Positions 16,981-28,087 of a DNA stretch of 64,000 nt are shown here, piece by piece. The position numbers and the translations under genes were made by a program. Below the pieces are notes generated by a model. It searched no databases. It saw only the letters and a list, made by a program, of their open reading frames with translations, and was not told where the DNA came from. The number at the start of each line of letters is the position of its first letter. The stretch's first letter is position 1. This stretch comes from Pseudomonas entomophila L48 (GTDB lineage: Bacteria; Pseudomonadota; Gammaproteobacteria; Pseudomonadales; Pseudomonadaceae): NCBI RefSeq assembly GCF_000026105.1, contig NC_008027.1, positions 3,486,501 through 3,550,500 on the forward strand. Reading direction: 5' to 3'.

Positions 16981-17601
16981 CTACCGCCGACTAAAGGCCA
17001 GGCGCACCGCAAACAACACGAACACCCCCCCAGTCACCCGATCCATCCACTTCACCACCCGCCCTTGGCGCAGCACTGCGGCCAAGGGCTGGGTCGCGGC
17101 GATCAGCGCCACCGCCCAGAGCAACCCGAGCAGCACATGGATGCCGACCAGGCCAAAGGTCCACGGCACCAGCGCCTGCCCCTGGGGGATGAACTGCGGC
17201 AGGAACGACACATAGAAGATCCCCACCTTGGGGTTGAGCAGGTTGCCCAGCAAACCTTTGACGAACCAGTTGGCGCCCGGCTTGCCCTGGGCATCGGCGC
17301 TGGTCACCGACTGGCGTGGGCGCAACAGCATGTTCAGGCCCAGGTACGCCAGGTAGGCGGCGCCGCAGTACTTGAGTACGTCATAAGCCAGCGTTGACAC
17401 CGCGATCAGCGCCCCCAGCCCGAACGCCACCGCCGCGCCCCACAGCAGGCAGCCGGCATTGATGCCCAGCGCCGCGCGCATGGCCTGTTGGCGGCTCTCC
17501 ACGGCGGCGGTGCGCAGGATCAGCGCGGTGTCCAGGCCGGGGGTGATGGTGAGCAGGGTCGCGGCCAGGGTGAAGGCAATCAGGTTGTCGGCGAAGGGCA
17601 T
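16981..17601 (-). CDS. LysE/RhtB family amino-acid exporter
   Basis: A 206-aa inner-membrane protein with the family's N-terminal signature (TITPGLDTALILRTA, residues about 18-32, corresponding to the conserved PGP/D motif) and about six hydrophobic helices. Relatives export amino acids or homoserine-lactone-type compounds; the substrate is unknown. It is a single gene facing fpvF, with REP pairs on both sides. Confidence 0.9.
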   Translation of the reverse strand: MPFADNLIAFTLAATLLTITPGLDTALILRTAAVESRQQAMRAALGINAGCLLWGAAVAFGLGALIAVSTLAYDVLKYCGAAYLAYLGLNMLLRPRQSVTSADAQGKPGANWFVKGLLGNLLNPKVGIFYVSFLPQFIPQGQALVPWTFGLVGIHVLLGLLWAVALIAATQPLAAVLRQGRVVKWMDRVTGGVFVLFAVRLAFSRR

Positions 17602-17669
17602 GGCGGGGTGGTCTCGGTGGGGAATGGTGAACGTTAGCAGGTTCGCCGGGGGAGTTGCAGCGTCTATCA

Positions 17670-17819
17670 GATCGAGCGCCGCACGCGAGGCACATCGCGG
17701 ATGAATCCGCTCCTACAGGTTTGTTTCGGGCCAGTCATGCCTGGATGTGTTGGTAAGACGCGATTGATTTGTAGGAGCGGATTCATCCGCGATGCGCCGC
17801 GGGAGCGGCGCTCGATCTC
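17670..17819. repeat. REP pair (BIME) with extended arms, family A
   Basis: Two inverted copies of the unit ATCGCGGATGAATCCGCTCC, each extended by GATCGAGCGCCGC. The same composite recurs at 48977-49100 and 61807-61969. It is located between the LysE-family gene and a LysR gene. Confidence 0.88.
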
Positions 17820-17826
17820 AAAGGCG

Positions 17827-18744
17827 CTATAACTTCCCAGCGAACACCAGGCCACACCGCCCAATCAACTCACGCAACCAACGATGCCCCGGATCACGAT
17901 GCACCCGCTCCGGCCACAGCATCAGCATCTCGAACCCCGCCACCGCCAGCGGCGCCTCGACCACCTTGAGCCGGGCGTCACCGGCCACCAGCCGCTCGGG
18001 CACCATCGCCACCAGGTCGCTGCCAGCCAGTACCGAAGCCAGCAACATGAAATGCGGCACCGACAACACCACCTTGCGCGCCAGCCCCTGGTCAGCCAGC
18101 GCCGCATCGGTCGGCCCGGCGAAGCCACCGCCATCGGGCGAGACGATTACGTGTTCCAGCGCGCAGAACTGCGCCAGGCTCGGCCGCCGCTTCAAGCGCG
18201 GATGGTCGACACGCCCGGCCAGCACATAACGCTCATGGAACAGCGAACGCTGACGCAACCCGGCCGGCGCCTGCTCGGCGATATGAAAGGCCAGGTCGAT
18301 CTCGCCCTGTTCGGCCTGGCGCAACAAGGTGCCGGGCACCAGGTCGAGCACCGCCAAGCGTGTGCCCGGCGCCTCGCTGCGTAAAGTGGCCAATGCCGGT
18401 TGCAACAGCGTCGAGGCACTGTAGTCGGTGGCAGCCACGCGCCAGGTCTGGCGGGCCTGGGCCGGGTCGAACGGCGTGGCTGGCGCAATGGCCTGGTGCA
18501 GCGCCTCCAGCGCCTGGCGCAGCGGCGCGCGCAGGGCTTCGGCGCGGGCCGTGGGCCGCATGCCACGGGGGCCAGGCAGCAATAACGGGTCATCGAGCAA
18601 TTCGCGCAGGCGCGCCAGCTGCACGCTCACCGTCGGCTGCGCCAGGTGCAGACGCTCGGCGGCGCGGGTCACATTGTGTTCGGTGAGCAAGGCGTCGAGG
18701 GTGACCAACAGGTTGAGATCAAGGCGCCGCAGATCATTGTGCAT
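17827..18744 (-). CDS. LysR-family transcriptional regulator, divergent to a quinone reductase
   Basis: About 305 aa. The N-terminal winged helix is typical (LNLLVTLDALLTEHNVTRAA ... LAQPTVSVQLARLRELL), followed by a periplasmic-binding-fold effector domain. I choose the ATG at 18744, which has an AGGT site 6 nt upstream; an in-frame ATG at 18768 would add 8 residues. The gap to the oppositely oriented NAD(P)H oxidoreductase is under 100 bp, so this regulator probably controls that gene and itself. The inducer is unknown. Confidence 0.88.
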   Translation of the reverse strand: MHNDLRRLDLNLLVTLDALLTEHNVTRAAERLHLAQPTVSVQLARLRELLDDPLLLPGPRGMRPTARAEALRAPLRQALEALHQAIAPATPFDPAQARQTWRVAATDYSASTLLQPALATLRSEAPGTRLAVLDLVPGTLLRQAEQGEIDLAFHIAEQAPAGLRQRSLFHERYVLAGRVDHPRLKRRPSLAQFCALEHVIVSPDGGGFAGPTDAALADQGLARKVVLSVPHFMLLASVLAGSDLVAMVPERLVAGDARLKVVEAPLAVAGFEMLMLWPERVHRDPGHRWLRELIGRCGLVFAGKL

Positions 18745-18831
18745 GGCAATACCTGGCATATCAGACATTCATTTCAACTATACCTCGGTGCAGCCCATGA
18801 TGCGGCTATCCCCCTTCACCGGAGCCCCACC

Positions 18832-19611
18832 ATGAATGTGCTGATCGTCCACGCCCACCCCGAACCCCGCTCCCTCAACGGCGCCCTCAAGGACCATGCC
18901 GTGCGTTATTTGCAAAGTCAGGGCCACAGCGTCCAGGTCTCCGACCTGCACGCCATGGGCTTCAAGGCCGTGCTCGACGCAGCCGACAACACCGCCATGC
19001 CAGCGGGCGAGGCGTTCCAGCCTTCGGAGCATTCGCGCCAGGCCTTCGCCAATGGCACACAGCGCGCCGACATCACCCTCGAACAGGAAAAACTGCGTTG
19101 GGCCGACGCGCTGATCCTGCAGTTCCCGCTGTGGTGGTTCGGCCTGCCGGCGATCCTCAAGGGCTGGGTCGAGCGGGTATACGCCTACGGTTTCGCCTAT
19201 GGCGTGGGCGAGCACTCCGACCAGCACTGGGGCGACCGCTACGGCGAAGGCAGCTTCGCCGGCAAGCGCGCCATGCTGATGGTCACCACCGGCGGCTGGG
19301 CCTCGCACTATGCACCAAGAGGCATCAACGGCCCGCTGGACGACATCCTCTTCCCCATCCAGCACGGCATCCTGTTCTACCCCGGTTTCGAGGTGCTGCC
19401 GCCCTTCGTCATCCACCGCGCCGGCCGCGTCGATGCCACGGCCTTCGCCGCCGCGTGCACGGCATTGGAGCAGCGCCTGGACGGCTTGTGGCACGACGCC
19501 CCGATCCCCTTCCGCCGGCAGAACGGCGGCGACTACCTGATCCCGGCGCTGACCCTGCGCGACGACCTCGCCCCCGGCGAGCAAGGGCTCGGTATCCACC
19601 TGCAAAGCTGA
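18832..19611 (+). CDS. NAD(P)H dehydrogenase (quinone), flavodoxin_2 / NQO1-like
   Basis: A 259-aa flavoprotein. It begins MNVLIVHAHPEPRSLNGALK, with the phosphate-binding loop of the NQO1/MdaB family, and has the central FPLWWFGLPAILKGWVERV and TTGGW segments typical of FMN/FAD-binding NQO proteins. It would carry out two-electron reduction of quinones or nitroaromatics. A plausible regulator (LysR) is divergent, and a TetR gene follows 35 bp downstream and may be co-transcribed. Confidence 0.9.
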   Translation: MNVLIVHAHPEPRSLNGALKDHAVRYLQSQGHSVQVSDLHAMGFKAVLDAADNTAMPAGEAFQPSEHSRQAFANGTQRADITLEQEKLRWADALILQFPLWWFGLPAILKGWVERVYAYGFAYGVGEHSDQHWGDRYGEGSFAGKRAMLMVTTGGWASHYAPRGINGPLDDILFPIQHGILFYPGFEVLPPFVIHRAGRVDATAFAAACTALEQRLDGLWHDAPIPFRRQNGGDYLIPALTLRDDLAPGEQGLGIHLQS

Positions 19612-19646
19612 TAGCCTTGGGCGGTCCCTGCCGCTTCGGACCGCCC

Positions 19647-20267
19647 ATGGCCAACCACAAGATCGAGATCCGCCGCCGCAACATCGAGAAGATCCTGCTC
19701 GCCGCCGAGCAGGTGTTCGCCGACAAAGGCTACGGCGGCACGTCCATGGGCGATATCGCGGAGCTGGCACAACTGCCGCGCTCCAACCTGCACTACTACT
19801 TCAGCACCAAGGACGAGCTGTACCGCGCGGTGCTGCAAGACCTGCTGGACGTGTGGAAACAGGACGCGCTGTGCTTCGAGCGCTTCGACGACCCGCGCGT
19901 GGTGCTGACCAGCTACATCCGCGCCAAGATGGGCCACTCGCGCTCGCGGCCGCTGGGCTCGAAGATCTGGGCCGAGGAGATGCTGCACGGCGCGCCGCTG
20001 CTGGGAGCAAGCCTGGATGAGTCGCTGGTGCCCTGGGCCAAGCTCAAGGAATCGAAGATCCGTGCCTGGGTTGAAGACCAGCGCATCCTGCCGATCGAGC
20101 CTTCGGCGTTGCTCTACATGATCTGGGCCTCGACCCAGCACTATGCCGACTTCGGCTACCAGGTGACGTTGCTCAACGGCGGCGAAGCGCTGTCGGACGT
20201 GGCGTTCGAAAGCGCGGTGCAGACGGTGACCGGTGTCATCCTGCGCGGGATCGGGCTGGAGCCCTGA
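19647..20267 (+). CDS. TetR-family regulator, RutR-like
   Basis: A 206-aa protein. The HTH (GGTSMGDIAELAQLPRSNLH then YYFSTKDELYRAVL) is followed by a C-terminal domain with LLYMIWASTQHYADFGYQV, a signature I recall from E. coli RutR (MIWASTQHYADF), the uracil/thymine-responsive regulator. A reductive pyrimidine-degradation cluster lies 3.3-11 kb downstream, so pyrimidine sensing is a reasonable inference. It sits directly after the quinone reductase, so local regulation is also possible. Confidence 0.85.
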   Translation: MANHKIEIRRRNIEKILLAAEQVFADKGYGGTSMGDIAELAQLPRSNLHYYFSTKDELYRAVLQDLLDVWKQDALCFERFDDPRVVLTSYIRAKMGHSRSRPLGSKIWAEEMLHGAPLLGASLDESLVPWAKLKESKIRAWVEDQRILPIEPSALLYMIWASTQHYADFGYQVTLLNGGEALSDVAFESAVQTVTGVILRGIGLEP

Positions 20268-20276
20268 ACCGCCCGC

Positions 20277-21179
20277 TCAGCGGCCCAGGTGCTCGCAGAG
20301 AAAATCGATGAACACCCGCGTGCGCTGCGGCACATGGCTGCCGTTCGGGTACACCACGCTGATCGGCTGCTTCGCCAGGCTGTAGTCGGGCAGCACCCGC
20401 TGCAAGCTGCCATTGGCCAGGTCCTGCTCGATCAACCAGGCCGGCAGCACGGCGACACCCAGGGAGGCCAGGGCCATTGCCCGGACGCCCTGCGCGGCGT
20501 TGGACTGGTAGGCCGCAACGCCCCCCACACTCACGTTTTCGCCGTCGGCCGCCAGCAGCGTCCAGCGCGTCGGGTTGTGCAGGTTGCTGTTGGCAATCCA
20601 GGGCACGCCCGCCAGGTCATCGGGTTTGCCGAGCGCGTGCCTGCCGAGAAAGTCCGGCGAGGCGACCAGCTCGATGGCGTAGTCACCCAGCGTGCGACTG
20701 CGCAGGTTCGAGTCCGGCAGCGTGCCGAGGCGCACCACCAGGTCGAGGCGTTCGGCGATCAGGTCGCTGAGGGAAGAGTCGGTTTCATAGCTGAGCGACA
20801 GCGCCGGGTAGCGCGCGGCGAATGCCGGCAGCAGCGGCAGGATGAAGCGCTCGCCATATTCGGCCGTGGTGCTGATGCGCAGGCGCCCCGCCACGCCGTT
20901 GTGCCGTTGCATAACATTGTCGAAGGCGCTTTCGACATCGCTGACGATCACCTTGAAGTCGTCGTAGAACGACTGACCGGCTTCGGTCAGGGCGATGGCG
21001 CGGGTGCTGCGCAGCAGCAGGGTCACCGCCAGCGCTTCTTCCAATGCCTTGATGTGCTGGCTGACCATGGCCTTGCTGATGCCCAGGGTGTCGGCGGCCT
21101 TGGTGAACGAGCCGGCATCGACCACGGCGAGGAAGGTCTGCACCCGGTTGAGCTGGGTGTGAAGGGCCGTGCGCGGCAT
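20277..21179 (-). CDS. LysR-family transcriptional regulator, divergent to MFS transporter
   Basis: A 300-aa protein with a CrgA/DsdC-like N-terminal HTH (RVQTFLAVVDAGSFTKAADT ... ISKAMVSQHIKALEEAL) and a PBP2-type effector domain. It is separated by 91 bp from the divergent MFS gene, the usual LysR-target arrangement. The effector is unknown. Confidence 0.9.
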   Translation of the reverse strand: MPRTALHTQLNRVQTFLAVVDAGSFTKAADTLGISKAMVSQHIKALEEALAVTLLLRSTRAIALTEAGQSFYDDFKVIVSDVESAFDNVMQRHNGVAGRLRISTTAEYGERFILPLLPAFAARYPALSLSYETDSSLSDLIAERLDLVVRLGTLPDSNLRSRTLGDYAIELVASPDFLGRHALGKPDDLAGVPWIANSNLHNPTRWTLLAADGENVSVGGVAAYQSNAAQGVRAMALASLGVAVLPAWLIEQDLANGSLQRVLPDYSLAKQPISVVYPNGSHVPQRTRVFIDFLCEHLGR

Positions 21180-21270
21180 TGTTCAGTTCCATCAAACAGA
21201 GTTTCAAGGGTAGCGACATCGACACGGAGCGTCCATGCCACCTAGGCTGCGCGCCGAACAAGGAGTGCCG

Positions 21271-22617
21271 ATGACCTACCGATACCGCGTGGCGACAGTT
21301 TTCTTGATGGGCTTCTTCATCGATTGCATCAATATCTTCATGCCCGCCGTGGCCCTGCCACGGATCACCGCCGAATTCGCCATCGCCAGTGCCAACAGTG
21401 CCTGGGTGGGCAACGCCTATATCCTCGGGCTGACCCTGGTGATGCCGGTCAGCACCTGGCTGGCGAGCCGCTGGGGTGCGCGGCGCTTGTTGGCGCTGTC
21501 GATGCTGGCGTTCGCCGTGGCCGCCTGGGGCTGTGGCCAGGCCGATTCGTTCTCGGCCCTGGTCGCCTGGCGCTTTGCCCAAGGCCTGGCGGGCGGCCTG
21601 CTGATCCCGGTGGGCCAGGCGCTGACCTTCAACCTGTTCCAGGGCCCGCAGCGCGCCCGCGTTTCGACGCTGGTGATGGCGGTGGCGCTGATCGCTCCGG
21701 CGCTGTCGCCCACCTTGGGTGGGCTGATCGTCGATGGCGGCAACTGGCCCTGGGTGTTCCAGGCGAACATTCCCCTCGCGCTGCTGACGGCCGGGCTGGC
21801 CTGGTGGTGGATTCGCGAGGCGCCCGACACCGCGGTACCACGCCCCGACTTCAACGGGCTGCTGCTGGTCAGCGGCGCCCTCGCCTGCCTGCTGCTGGGC
21901 CTGTCGCTGTACGGTGCCGGTCATCCGGCCTGGGTGGCGCTGGCGTGCCTGGCAATGGGGTTGTCATGCGCGCTGCTGTACCAACGTCACTACCAGCGCT
22001 CGCGGCACGGCATCGTCGAACTGAAGCTGCTGGCCAATGCACGGTTGCAGGTGTCGATGCTGGTCTACCACGCGATCCCGGGCGTGTTCACCGGGGTGAA
22101 CCTGCTGAACATCTTCTATTTGCAGGACGTGTTGAGCCTGAGTGCCCGGGCCACCGGGATGTTCATGATCGTCTACGCCGTTGGCGCCTTCGTCGCCATG
22201 CTGCTGGTCGGTCGGGCCTACAACCAGGTCGGGGCGCGGCGATTGTTGCTGCTTGGGATGCTCCTGCACAGCCTGGGTATCGCCCTGCTGGTGCTGGTCG
22301 ACAGCAATGCCGACACCCCAACGCTGATCGCGGCCTATGGCCTGATGGGTATGGGTGGAGGCCTTGGCGCCAACGCCGCGCAGGCCACCGCGCTGCTGGA
22401 TTTCACCGGCGAGCGGACCCACCAGGCGAGCGTGCTGTGGAACCTCAACCGGCAGATGGCGTTCAGCCTCGGCGCGGCGCTGTTGCTGATGATCTTCAAC
22501 CTGCTGCCGCCTGCAGATGCCTATCACCTGACGTTCGCCCTGGCGGCGCTGCTCGGGCTGCTACCCCTCACACGCCTACGCACACTACCCCAGGAGAACA
22601 TCCACGATGCTCGATAA
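21271..22617 (+). CDS. MFS drug/metabolite efflux transporter (DHA2-like)
   Basis: A 448-aa multi-spanning membrane protein. It shows the DHA2/EmrB-type start (FFIDCINIFMPAVALPRI), the motif after TM2 (WLASRWGARRLL) and motif C-like segment APALSPTLGGLI in TM5. The start at 21271 is preferred to an earlier in-frame ATG because AAGGAG lies 6 nt upstream. It overlaps the next gene by 11 bp and is probably controlled by the adjacent LysR. The substrate is unknown. Confidence 0.88.
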   Translation: MTYRYRVATVFLMGFFIDCINIFMPAVALPRITAEFAIASANSAWVGNAYILGLTLVMPVSTWLASRWGARRLLALSMLAFAVAAWGCGQADSFSALVAWRFAQGLAGGLLIPVGQALTFNLFQGPQRARVSTLVMAVALIAPALSPTLGGLIVDGGNWPWVFQANIPLALLTAGLAWWWIREAPDTAVPRPDFNGLLLVSGALACLLLGLSLYGAGHPAWVALACLAMGLSCALLYQRHYQRSRHGIVELKLLANARLQVSMLVYHAIPGVFTGVNLLNIFYLQDVLSLSARATGMFMIVYAVGAFVAMLLVGRAYNQVGARRLLLLGMLLHSLGIALLVLVDSNADTPTLIAAYGLMGMGGGLGANAAQATALLDFTGERTHQASVLWNLNRQMAFSLGAALLLMIFNLLPPADAYHLTFALAALLGLLPLTRLRTLPQENIHDAR

Positions 22618-23011
22618 CACCCTTTTCCACGCAGCACACAGCATCCATCACGTTCATGTACTGATCCAGGAGGTCTTCACCCGCCCGGCTGCCGAGACCC
22701 AGGCAACGCTTGAAGCGTTGATGGCAGTGTTTGCCGATGACTTCAGCATGGTCGGCACGGCCGGCAACGTGTTTGATCGTCAGCAGGTGGAGCAGTTGTT
22801 CCACCGCGCGGCCGGAGCCCGCCCCGGGCTTGAGATCGTCGTCGGCGATGTGCGGGTGGTATGGCAAGCGGGGGAAAATGTGGCCGTGCGCTACAAGGAG
22901 ACACATCGGTTGCCGGGTGGCGAACAGGCGCGTTGGTCGTTGGCGATTCTCGAGTGCAGTGATCGTGGGGTGATGTGGCGGTGCCTGCACGAAACAGCGA
23001 CAGCCCAGTAA
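22607..23011 (+). CDS. SnoaL/NTF2-like small protein (DUF4440-type)
   Basis: A 134-aa protein with the alpha+beta cone pattern of the NTF2-like superfamily: helical N-terminus, ADDFSMVGTAGNVFDRQQVEQLF, then strands such as VVWQAGENVAVRYKETHRL. Such proteins are small-molecule isomerases or binding domains, and no catalytic residue can be assigned. It overlaps the MFS stop, so it is co-expressed and may act on the transported compound. Confidence 0.7.
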   Translation: MLDNTLFHAAHSIHHVHVLIQEVFTRPAAETQATLEALMAVFADDFSMVGTAGNVFDRQQVEQLFHRAAGARPGLEIVVGDVRVVWQAGENVAVRYKETHRLPGGEQARWSLAILECSDRGVMWRCLHETATAQ

Positions 23012-23049
23012 TTCGACAACACGCCCCCGCCCGAGCCCACCGCACATCT

Positions 23050-23092
23050 GTAGGAGCCAGCCTTGCTGGCGAACACCGGCAAAGCCGGTGCC
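23050..23092. repeat. Single REP element, family B
   Basis: It contains TGTAGGAGCCAGCCTTGCTG followed by a short GGCAAAGCC hairpin. The same family occurs as an inverted pair at 57784-57872. It lies downstream of the NTF2-like gene. Confidence 0.75.
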
Positions 23093-23129
23093 AGGACCAA
23101 ACCCGGATCGCGCTACCTCGTCAAAAAGG

Positions 23130-23411
23130 TCAACCTCGAATCGTGTCAGCCAAACGCAGGTACAGATGCTTGGCCGCGTCCCTGGGCACCCCCTTCAACT
23201 CCCGCCACCCAGCGGCCCAGGATTCCACTTCGTGACGACTGCGATCCTTGATCACCTGACTGTCGACTTTTTCATCGCTGTAGTCGCCACAGGTTGCCTG
23301 CGAGCAGAGCATCCAGAGCAATATCCGCTTCTCGACCGGAGGGCCCGTGCGCAGCTGGCTCAGCCTGTTCTGGGTTTCCAGGAATCTTGCCTCCAGATCG
23401 TCGCGCATCAT
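23130..23411 (-). CDS. Small conserved-looking hypothetical protein
   Basis: A 93-aa protein starting MMRDDLEARFLETQNRLSQL, with GAGGAGCG a few bases ahead of the double ATG; an upstream in-frame ATG at 23459 has no such site. The sequence is charged and mostly helical, with two Cys in LLWMLCSQATCGDYSD. No signal peptide or membrane helix. I do not recognise a family. It ends close to a REP and lies alone between the NTF2-like and pyrimidine genes. Confidence 0.6.
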   Translation of the reverse strand: MMRDDLEARFLETQNRLSQLRTGPPVEKRILLWMLCSQATCGDYSDEKVDSQVIKDRSRHEVESWAAGWRELKGVPRDAAKHLYLRLADTIRG

Positions 23412-23562
23412 GACGCTCCTCGCTTGTCGCCGGTTGCCGACGGAGCGCGCCACCATCATCCCCTGGACTCACAAGACAGCGCTCCACGGCGCCAGACTGC
23501 TTGCATTGCCGTGGAGCGTCTACTGACAGAATTGCCAGGTACCCATCACCACCCCGCCGTAC

Positions 23563-24837
23563 TCAACCCACCTCGCGATAGGGATTGCGCGGATCCTGGG
23601 TCCAGTTCAGGTACGGCTTGCCAGTGTCCTGCGCGACCATCTCGATGCAGCTTTCCACCGGGCAGGTGATCTGGCACAGGTTGCAGCCCACGCACTCCTC
23701 CTCGACCACGCTGTAGGAGTGGGTGCCGTCATCCTTGAGGGTACTGGCGATAGCCTGGTGCGAAGTGTCCTCGCAGGCGATGTGGCACCGCCCGCAACCG
23801 ATGCACGCCGCCTGGTCGATCTGCGCCACCGACTTGTAGTTCATGTCCAGGTACTTCCAGTCGGTGGTATGGCCCACGGCCTGCCCCCGGAAGGCATCGA
23901 GGTTGGCGTGCCCGTGCTGGTCCATCCAGCGCGCCAGGCCGTCCTTCATATCGTCGACGATACGGAAGCCATGCAGCATCGCCGCCGTGCACACCTGCAC
24001 CGCGCCACTGCCCAGGGCGATGAACTCCGCCGCGTCGCGCCAGGTGCCGATGCCGCCGATACCGCAGATAGGCAGGCCGCGGGTCTCGGGGTCGCGGGCG
24101 ATCTCGGCGACCATGTTCAGGGCGATAGGCTTGACCGCCGAACCACAGTAGCCGCCATGGGTGCTCTGGTCACCGACGATAGGGTGGGCGACCATGCGGT
24201 CCAGGTCGACACTGGTGATCGAGTTGATGGTGTTGATCAGCGATACCGCGTCGGCCCCACCACGATGGGCGGCGCGTGCCGACTGGCGGATGTCGGTGAT
24301 GTTGGGGGTGAGCTTGACGATCACCGGCAGCGAACAGTGGGTCTTGCACCAGCGGGTGACCATCTCCACGTACTCCGGCACCTGGCCGACCGCGGCGCCC
24401 ATGCCGCGCTCGGGCATGCCGTGGGGGCAGCCGAAGTTGAGCTCGATGCCGTCGGCGCCGGTGGCCTCCACCAGCGGCAGGATGAATTTCCAGGATTCCT
24501 CCACGCACGGCACCATCAACGACACGATCAGCGCGCGGTCGGGCCAGTCCTTCTTCACCTGGGTGATCTCGCGCAGGTTGATCTCCAGCGAACGGTCGGT
24601 GATCAGCTCGATGTTGTTGATGCCCTGCACCTGGCGGTTGGCGCCGAAGTGCGCCGAGTAGCGCGACGACACGTTGACCGCCGCCGGGTCCTCGCCCAGG
24701 GTCTTCCACACCACCCCGCCCCACCCGGCCTCGAAGGCGCGGACCACGTTGTAGGCCTTGTCGGTGGGCGGCGCGGAGGCCAGCCAGAACGGGTTGGGCG
24801 CCTTGATGCCGGCAAACACGATGGACAGGTCGGCCAT
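23563..24837 (-). CDS. preA: NAD-dependent dihydropyrimidine dehydrogenase subunit PreA
   Basis: A 424-aa FMN/iron-sulfur subunit that reduces uracil and thymine to the 5,6-dihydro forms. The N-terminal part is a dihydroorotate-dehydrogenase-type TIM barrel (ELNFGCPHGMPERGMG near residue 155; SGIGGI-like phosphate site at CGIGGIGTWRDAAEF). The C-terminus has two 4Fe-4S ferredoxin motifs, CIGCGRCHIAC near 343 and CVGCNLCQITCP near 382. Where mammalian enzymes carry the catalytic Cys (ACGQ), this protein has AVGQ, as I recall for bacterial PreA. It directly abuts preT upstream (start and stop adjacent at 24837/24838), forming the two-subunit enzyme. Confidence 0.93.
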   Translation of the reverse strand: MADLSIVFAGIKAPNPFWLASAPPTDKAYNVVRAFEAGWGGVVWKTLGEDPAAVNVSSRYSAHFGANRQVQGINNIELITDRSLEINLREITQVKKDWPDRALIVSLMVPCVEESWKFILPLVEATGADGIELNFGCPHGMPERGMGAAVGQVPEYVEMVTRWCKTHCSLPVIVKLTPNITDIRQSARAAHRGGADAVSLINTINSITSVDLDRMVAHPIVGDQSTHGGYCGSAVKPIALNMVAEIARDPETRGLPICGIGGIGTWRDAAEFIALGSGAVQVCTAAMLHGFRIVDDMKDGLARWMDQHGHANLDAFRGQAVGHTTDWKYLDMNYKSVAQIDQAACIGCGRCHIACEDTSHQAIASTLKDDGTHSYSVVEEECVGCNLCQITCPVESCIEMVAQDTGKPYLNWTQDPRNPYREVG

Positions 24838-26205
24838 TTACGCAGCCTCCACGTTGAGCATGAGTTGGGCATGGATGGCTTCGGCGGCCAGCTTGCCATG
24901 TTGCACGGCCTGGACGGTAAGGTCCTGGCCCAGGGCGGTGCAGTCGCCACCGGCGTAGATGCCCGGCAGGCTGGTGCGCATGTGATCGTCGACGCGGATG
25001 CGTTCGCCGTCGCGGGCCAGTTGTGCGGCCAGCGGGTCGCCGAGGCTTGCGTCGTCAAAGCGTTGGCCGATGGCCTTGAAGATCGCGTCAGCGGCCAACT
25101 CGAAAGCCTCGTCCGTATCCGTCAGGCGGCCATCGACCAGTTGGGTGCGCACGAAACGCATGCCGCGCACGCGGCCCTGGTCATCGAGCAGCACGGCATC
25201 GGGGCGCGCCCAGGTGTGCAGGCGCACCTGGTTCTGCTTGGCAATTTCCTGCTCATGGCCGGTGGCGCCCATGTCGGCCTCGCCACGGCGGTACACCAGG
25301 TTGACGTCGCGGGCGCCCAGGCGGCTCATCTGCACGGCCATGTCGATGGCGGTGTTGCCGGCGCCGATCACCAGGCTGTGGTCGGCCAATGGCAGCTGGC
25401 TCAGGTCGTCGGCCTGGCGCAGTTCACGGATGTATTCGGTAGCGGCCAGCAGGCCGGGGGCCTCCTCGTCCGGCACCCCCAGTTGCCGCACAGCGTTCAG
25501 GCCTAGGCCGAGGAACACGGCGTCGTACTGGCTGTGCAGCTCGCCCAGCGCGAGGTTGTCGCCCAGGCGCTGGCCGTGGCGGATCTCGATGCCGCCGATG
25601 CCCAGCAGGAACTCGACTTCGCGCTGGGCGTAGTCGTCCACCAGCTTGTAGCGGGCGATGCCGTATTCGTTGAGGCCACCCGCCTTCTCCCGCGCCTCGA
25701 ACACCACCACGTCATGGCCATGCATGGCCAGGCGGTGGGCGCAGGACAGCCCCGCAGGCCCGGCGCCGACCACGGCGATGCGCTTGCCGGTGGCGGGCGC
25801 GCGCTTGAAGGGGTGTTCGCTGAACTGGGCGTTGTCCAGGGCATAGCGTTGCAGTTGGCCGATCAGCACCGGCGCGCACTCCTGGGCATTGTTGCGCACG
25901 CAGGCCTGCTGGCAGAGGATTTCGGTCGGGCACACCCGGGCGCAACTGCCGCCGAGGATGTTGGCCGAGAGGATGCGCTCGGCGGCGCCTTGCAGGTTCT
26001 CATCGCTGATGCGGTGGATGAACGAGGGGATGTCGATGTCGCTGGGGCAAGCGTTGACGCAGGGCGCGTCGTAGCAGTACAGGCAACGCGCGCTTTCGAG
26101 GGCGGCCTGGCGGGCGGTGAGCGGGGGCGCGAGGTCGGTGAAGCGCTCGGCCAGCTGGTCGGCGCCGGCCCGGGGGCGCGGCAAATGGTTCAGGGCGTCG
26201 ATCAC
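24838..26205 (-). CDS. preT: NAD-dependent dihydropyrimidine dehydrogenase subunit PreT
   Basis: A 455-aa FAD/NAD(P)H-binding subunit homologous to the glutamate synthase small chain. The N-terminal Cys-rich region (CLYCYDAPCVNACP and CARVCPTEILCQQACV) binds Fe-S clusters; a Rossmann motif GAGPAGLSCAHRL binds FAD and VIGAGNTAIDMAVQ binds the nicotinamide cofactor. It transfers electrons from NADH to PreA. It is first of the preT-preA pair; the upstream 200 bp holds a REP pair separating it from the dihydropyrimidinase gene on the same strand. Confidence 0.93.
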   Translation of the reverse strand: MIDALNHLPRPRAGADQLAERFTDLAPPLTARQAALESARCLYCYDAPCVNACPSDIDIPSFIHRISDENLQGAAERILSANILGGSCARVCPTEILCQQACVRNNAQECAPVLIGQLQRYALDNAQFSEHPFKRAPATGKRIAVVGAGPAGLSCAHRLAMHGHDVVVFEAREKAGGLNEYGIARYKLVDDYAQREVEFLLGIGGIEIRHGQRLGDNLALGELHSQYDAVFLGLGLNAVRQLGVPDEEAPGLLAATEYIRELRQADDLSQLPLADHSLVIGAGNTAIDMAVQMSRLGARDVNLVYRRGEADMGATGHEQEIAKQNQVRLHTWARPDAVLLDDQGRVRGMRFVRTQLVDGRLTDTDEAFELAADAIFKAIGQRFDDASLGDPLAAQLARDGERIRVDDHMRTSLPGIYAGGDCTALGQDLTVQAVQHGKLAAEAIHAQLMLNVEAA

Positions 26206-26301
26206 GGTTGTAGCCTCTCGTTTTTTTATTGAACTCGATGCTGGTCAGGCATCGGTCCGTTCTGGGGATGGCAGTCAACAGGTGCATGTGTGTTGTTATC
26301 A

Positions 26302-26405
26302 GGGGGCGCTTTGCGCCCCTTTCGCGACACAAGGCCGCTCCCACAGCCACAGCGCCGATTCCTGTGGGAGCGGCCTTGCGTCGCGATGGGCTGCAAAGCA
26401 GCCCC
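26302..26405. repeat. REP pair, family C (CGACACAAGGCCGCTCCCACA type)
   Basis: Inverted copies around GACACAAGGCCGCTCC flanked by GC-rich hairpins (GGGGCGCTTTGCGCCCC side and GGGCTGCAAAGCAGCCC side). Located between preT and the dihydropyrimidinase gene. The family recurs at 31365, 41465 and 57635. Confidence 0.88.
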
Positions 26406-26413
26406 AAAAGTCC

Positions 26414-27979
<1,566 letters not shown>

Positions 27980-28087
27980 TCATCAAGAAAAAATATATCC
28001 AAATTACCAAACTAATAACTTATTGATTTTTATATTTATTTAATTGGAATCACCAAAACGGAACACCCCTTCCCCATTTTGACGCAC